In this document: positions 31,401 through 33,314 of the stretch, in pieces
How the letters are laid out: each line of letters starts with the position of its first letter
How positions within the stretch are numbered: position 1 is the stretch's first letter
Made by a program: the position numbers and the translations under genes
From: Bacteroides sp.
GTDB taxonomy: Bacteria > Bacteroidota > Bacteroidia > Bacteroidales > Bacteroidaceae
Length of the DNA stretch: 33,314 nt
Reading direction: 5' to 3'
NCBI GenBank assembly: GCA_019416685.1
Contig: DXWV01000079.1
Span: forward strand, 1 to 33,314
Notes under the pieces: model-generated
Database searches by the model: none
Told to the model about the DNA's origin: nothing
Seen by the model: the letters and a program-made list of their open reading frames with translations, nothing else

Positions 31401-31457
31401 AAAGACGTATAAAAAGAATGAAGGCTGTATATGGCCTTCATTTTTTTATACGTCTTT
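31401..31457. terminator. Long bidirectional terminator hairpin between carB and higA
   Basis: AAAGACGTATAAAAA-G-AATGAAGGC (31401-31425) pairs with GCCTTCATT-TTTTTATACGTCTTT (31434-31457). This is a 24-bp stem with one bulged G and an 8-base loop. It begins 3 bases after the carB stop. The GC-rich tip followed by T-runs suits termination in both directions. The last codons and TAA of the antitoxin gene (31454-31446) lie inside the right arm. Confidence 0.8.
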
Positions 31458-32549
31458 GAATAAATCAATTTTCTCTATTAATTGCTGGTCTTGCCAATAG
31501 TCTATAATTTTCAGATGTTGCAATCGGCCTACTATAATGGCAGGATGTGTATTTATTTTTTTAGCAAAACGTTTAATAGATCGAGTAGAATAATCTTTGG
31601 AGTTGATAATTTCAGCTTCTTCTGATTTTGTAAGAGTCATTTTTTCTGCAAAATTATCAGCTTCTTGTTCCTTTTTTATTTGTTTGTCGGTATATTCTAT
31701 ATCTTCCAGAAAAATATCCTTCTTGCCATGTAGGAGGATGTGACCCACTTCATGAAAGAATGAGAACCAAAAGATGTCATTCCGATTATGACGTCCGGAA
31801 AGTTGTATACATGGATAATCACCTATCCAGCGGGTAGCACCATTTATGGGAGCTTTAGGCAAACAGGGGGTATAGACTAACTTGACGCCTGCTTGTAGAC
31901 AAAGTTTTTGAAGCTGAAATGGAAAATTGTCAGGTTGGGCTACCATTAGTTTTTTCATTTCCGGTAGTATCTCCTTCAGTTTTTTATCCGAATAAGGCGC
32001 GTTGGCTATTTGCTTGGTGGCTTGTAGTTCTCCTTGTCTCAACCATGCTGAAATGGCATATGGTTCTTTGGTATTTGCTAAAGAAATTCGGAAAGCAACT
32101 TTTAATTGTTGGTTGAAATAATAATCTTCCCATGCTTTAGGAGTACTGACTCCAAAAAACGAGAATATTTGATAAACTTTTTCTCCGGTATTTTTACATG
32201 GAGAAAGCCAACCTTTTTTTATCATATCGCTTATAGGAAATAGTTTGATCCATTCTACTGATTCTTGAATCAATCTCTCTCTTTTTTCGCGAGCTATATA
32301 TTCATCATAAATTCTCTGTTTGTTCATCCAAAAATGTGCGGGGATCTGGGTAACACTCTCAAATGATACTGCCATATCGGAGGTTATAGAGCTATCTCCC
32401 CGGATGATTGCTATTATCGTTTTCTCTGGTTTAGTGACACGAATAGCAAACTCCTTAATGCTCATTCCAATTTCCTCCAACTTTTCAGCTAATGTTTCTC
32501 CTGGATGGAATGCTACTGGAGGAGTATAATGATTCATTGTTGTTGCCAT
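31446..32549 (-). CDS. higA: HigA-type antitoxin fused to ImmA/IrrE metallopeptidase domain
   Basis: The 367-residue protein combines an N-terminal HigA-like helix-turn-helix (FHPGETLAEKLEEIGMSIKE, then AIRVTKPEKTIIAIIRGDSSIT, residues 14-56) with a C-terminal ImmA/IrrE (DUF955) domain. The zinc motif HEVGH is at 266-270, followed by a conserved acidic helix, EQEADNFAEKM, near residue 297. Classical HigA is about 100 residues, so this is a fusion form. It should bind the operator and neutralise the toxin; the peptidase domain may cleave a regulator or the antitoxin itself. It starts 8 bases after the toxin stop, giving toxin-first order. It ends inside the shared terminator stem. It is visibly more AT-rich than the biosynthetic genes. 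Confidence 0.85.
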   Translation of the reverse strand: MATTMNHYTPPVAFHPGETLAEKLEEIGMSIKEFAIRVTKPEKTIIAIIRGDSSITSDMAVSFESVTQIPAHFWMNKQRIYDEYIAREKRERLIQESVEWIKLFPISDMIKKGWLSPCKNTGEKVYQIFSFFGVSTPKAWEDYYFNQQLKVAFRISLANTKEPYAISAWLRQGELQATKQIANAPYSDKKLKEILPEMKKLMVAQPDNFPFQLQKLCLQAGVKLVYTPCLPKAPINGATRWIGDYPCIQLSGRHNRNDIFWFSFFHEVGHILLHGKKDIFLEDIEYTDKQIKKEQEADNFAEKMTLTKSEEAEIINSKDYSTRSIKRFAKKINTHPAIIVGRLQHLKIIDYWQDQQLIEKIDLFKDV

Positions 32550-32557
32550 ATTTGTTC

Positions 32558-32896
32558 TTATTTACCGTGATAGTTACTAATTTCTATTATTTCTATTTCT
32601 TTTATTTCCAGCCAGATATATTTCCCATCTTTATCGGTTGGTATAGGTTTTTCATGAGGTTCAAAAATTAATCGATAGGGCTGGTCCAGATCACAGGCCC
32701 ATTCTCCTTTGCGATCTCCTGTTAACTCGTGATAATGGCCCGGTAAATATCGTACATCTTCAAGAGTTTCAGCATTGTATAAATCGCCAATTCTTTTCAT
32801 GAATAATTTAGCTCTGATTTCTCCTTGCTCTTTTTTACATTTCTTGTAATCCTCCGCTTGTTTGCTAAGTTTTTTATCTTGGAACAATATTTCCAC
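32558..32896 (-). CDS. higB: HigB-like toxin of the RelE/ParE superfamily
   Basis: The 112-residue protein resembles killer-protein HigB toxins, which cut mRNA at the ribosome. Visible segments are MEILFQDKKLSKQ at the N-terminus, HELTGDRKGEWACDLDQPYR (residues 56-75) and IEIIEISNYHGK at the C-terminus. The predicted start is GTG at 32896, with AGGAG directly touching it. A TTG three codons later would have better ribosome-site spacing, but the family N-terminus favours GTG. It is the first gene of the pair with the antitoxin. A -7 motif and an inverted-repeat operator lie upstream. Confidence 0.85.
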   Translation of the reverse strand: MEILFQDKKLSKQAEDYKKCKKEQGEIRAKLFMKRIGDLYNAETLEDVRYLPGHYHELTGDRKGEWACDLDQPYRLIFEPHEKPIPTDKDGKYIWLEIKEIEIIEISNYHGK

Positions 32897-32962
32897 TCCT
32901 TTTGTTTTTAGTTTTGATTACTCTTTGGTGTTAATTGAAAAAGAAGATAATTATTCTTTTTG

Positions 32963-33004
32963 CAAAGATAGCGTTTTTATTCTAACTAACAGTAAGTGTT
33001 AGTT
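32963..33004 (-). promoter_or_regulatory. Promoter and autoregulatory operator of the toxin-antitoxin pair
   Basis: On the minus strand TATCTTTG (32970-32963) is an exact -7 motif 66 bases before the toxin start. Just upstream, AACTAACA (32984-32991) and TGTTAGTT (32997-33004) form a perfect 8-bp inverted repeat with a 5-base spacer. It covers the -33 region. This is where a HigA-type repressor would block transcription. Confidence 0.65.
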
Positions 33005-33116
33005 GTTTTTTTATGTTTTGATTAAAGGACTTATCAATATAACATAAAATTAAAACTTTTTTTATGTATTCAAGCCTTTAATAGTCTAATTTTAAACTTA
33101 GTATTTTAACATCGGC

Positions 33117-33178
33117 TTAAAATGCATATTAACAGTGTGTTAAGTACGTACTTTTGGGGTATCAAAGTACGTACTTTT
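33117..33178. promoter_or_regulatory. TACGTA element, second copy
   Basis: TTAAAATGCATA (33117-33128), 13 bases, then AAGTACGTACTTTTG (33142-33156) repeats exactly the arrangement at 1477-1516. A further AAAGTACGTACTTTT follows at 33164-33178. In addition AGTGTGTTAAGTACGTA (33134-33150) is the exact inverse of 1459-1475. No gene is assigned to it. It lies in the 418-bp non-coding stretch upstream of the toxin gene. Confidence 0.6.
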
Positions 33179-33314
33179 CTATTGCTTGATTTCCAGGTTT
33201 TTAAACCTGTTTTCTACTGTGAAGTCCTGAGTATCTTCAGGATGTATTTTCCCGGTGCTTCAATCCTGCTCCAGTTTGTTTTTGCCAGTATTCTCCATAT
33301 TTCCGTTCCCTTCC
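33179..33314. other. Right-edge non-coding stretch with two small hairpins
   Basis: CAGGTTT/AAACCTG (33194-33209) and TCCTGA/TCAGGA (33225-33242) can form short stems. They could mark the 3' end of a gene beyond the window. A minus-strand frame is open from the window edge to a TGA at 33239-33237 (25 codons), too short to call. Otherwise I see nothing here. Confidence 0.35.

Noticed and set aside
33237..33314. C-terminal end of a minus-strand gene entering from the right edge
   Set aside because: Only 25 open codons with no recognisable family; such a length is expected by chance.

Overview
The window looks like a chromosomal segment of a Bacteroides-type bacterium (Bacteroidales). The evidence is a type III glutamine synthetase, LL-diaminopimelate aminotransferase, a PPK1/short Ppx pair, and repeated upstream matches to the Bacteroides -7 promoter motif TAnnTTTG (TATCTTTG, TACTTTTG, TACCTTTG), mostly without a strong Shine-Dalgarno sequence. 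Species is not assigned. No rRNA, tRNA, CRISPR array, phage or intact insertion sequence was seen.

Layout. 1-5.3 kb: a YqhD-like alcohol dehydrogenase (+), convergent with a ppk1-ppx pair (-, ATGA overlap), then a DUF308/HdeD-like membrane protein (+). 5.4-10.3 kb: a minus-strand nitrogen-assimilation operon, torF-like outer-membrane protein > P-II > amtB > glnN (GSIII). 10.5-12.6 kb: dapF > dapL (-), lysine/peptidoglycan precursor synthesis. 13.1-14.3 kb: a thioredoxin-fold protein without cysteines (+) and a secreted glycerophosphodiester phosphodiesterase (-). 14.6-31.4 kb: a divergent glutamine-using cluster around a 366-bp AT-rich promoter region, with gltB > gltD > asnB leftward and glmS > purF-like > carA > carB rightward. 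31.4-33.0 kb: a HigBA-like toxin-antitoxin pair whose antitoxin is fused to an ImmA/IrrE metallopeptidase domain, with a clear operator/promoter. The last 0.3 kb is non-coding as far as can be seen.

How the genes work together. AmtB imports ammonium, P-II senses nitrogen state, and GlnN makes glutamine. GltBD, AsnB, GlmS, the PurF-like protein and CarAB then spend glutamine on glutamate, asparagine, amino sugars, probably purines, and carbamoyl phosphate. Four N-terminal-cysteine (class II) amidotransferases lie together.

The most unusual content is a set of short repeat families. Two intergenic families with inverted arms built from short repeated words (A: GTGATTAG; B: GATTTACGATT) occupy the gaps of the nitrogen/glutamine region. 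In every one of six copies an edge lies inside, or within a few bases of, a stop codon. A third family (C) has two copies, each followed by a hairpin whose two copies differ in sequence but both pair perfectly. A fourth word (D: AACTCTCAACT) is inside coding sequence: gltB, carA and carB each carry an extra peptide of the form NSxxSxxNSxL, read in the same frame, at an apparent interdomain or surface position. This resembles palindromic elements that insert into genes and are tolerated as protein segments. A separate TACGTA-centred element occurs near both ends of the window.
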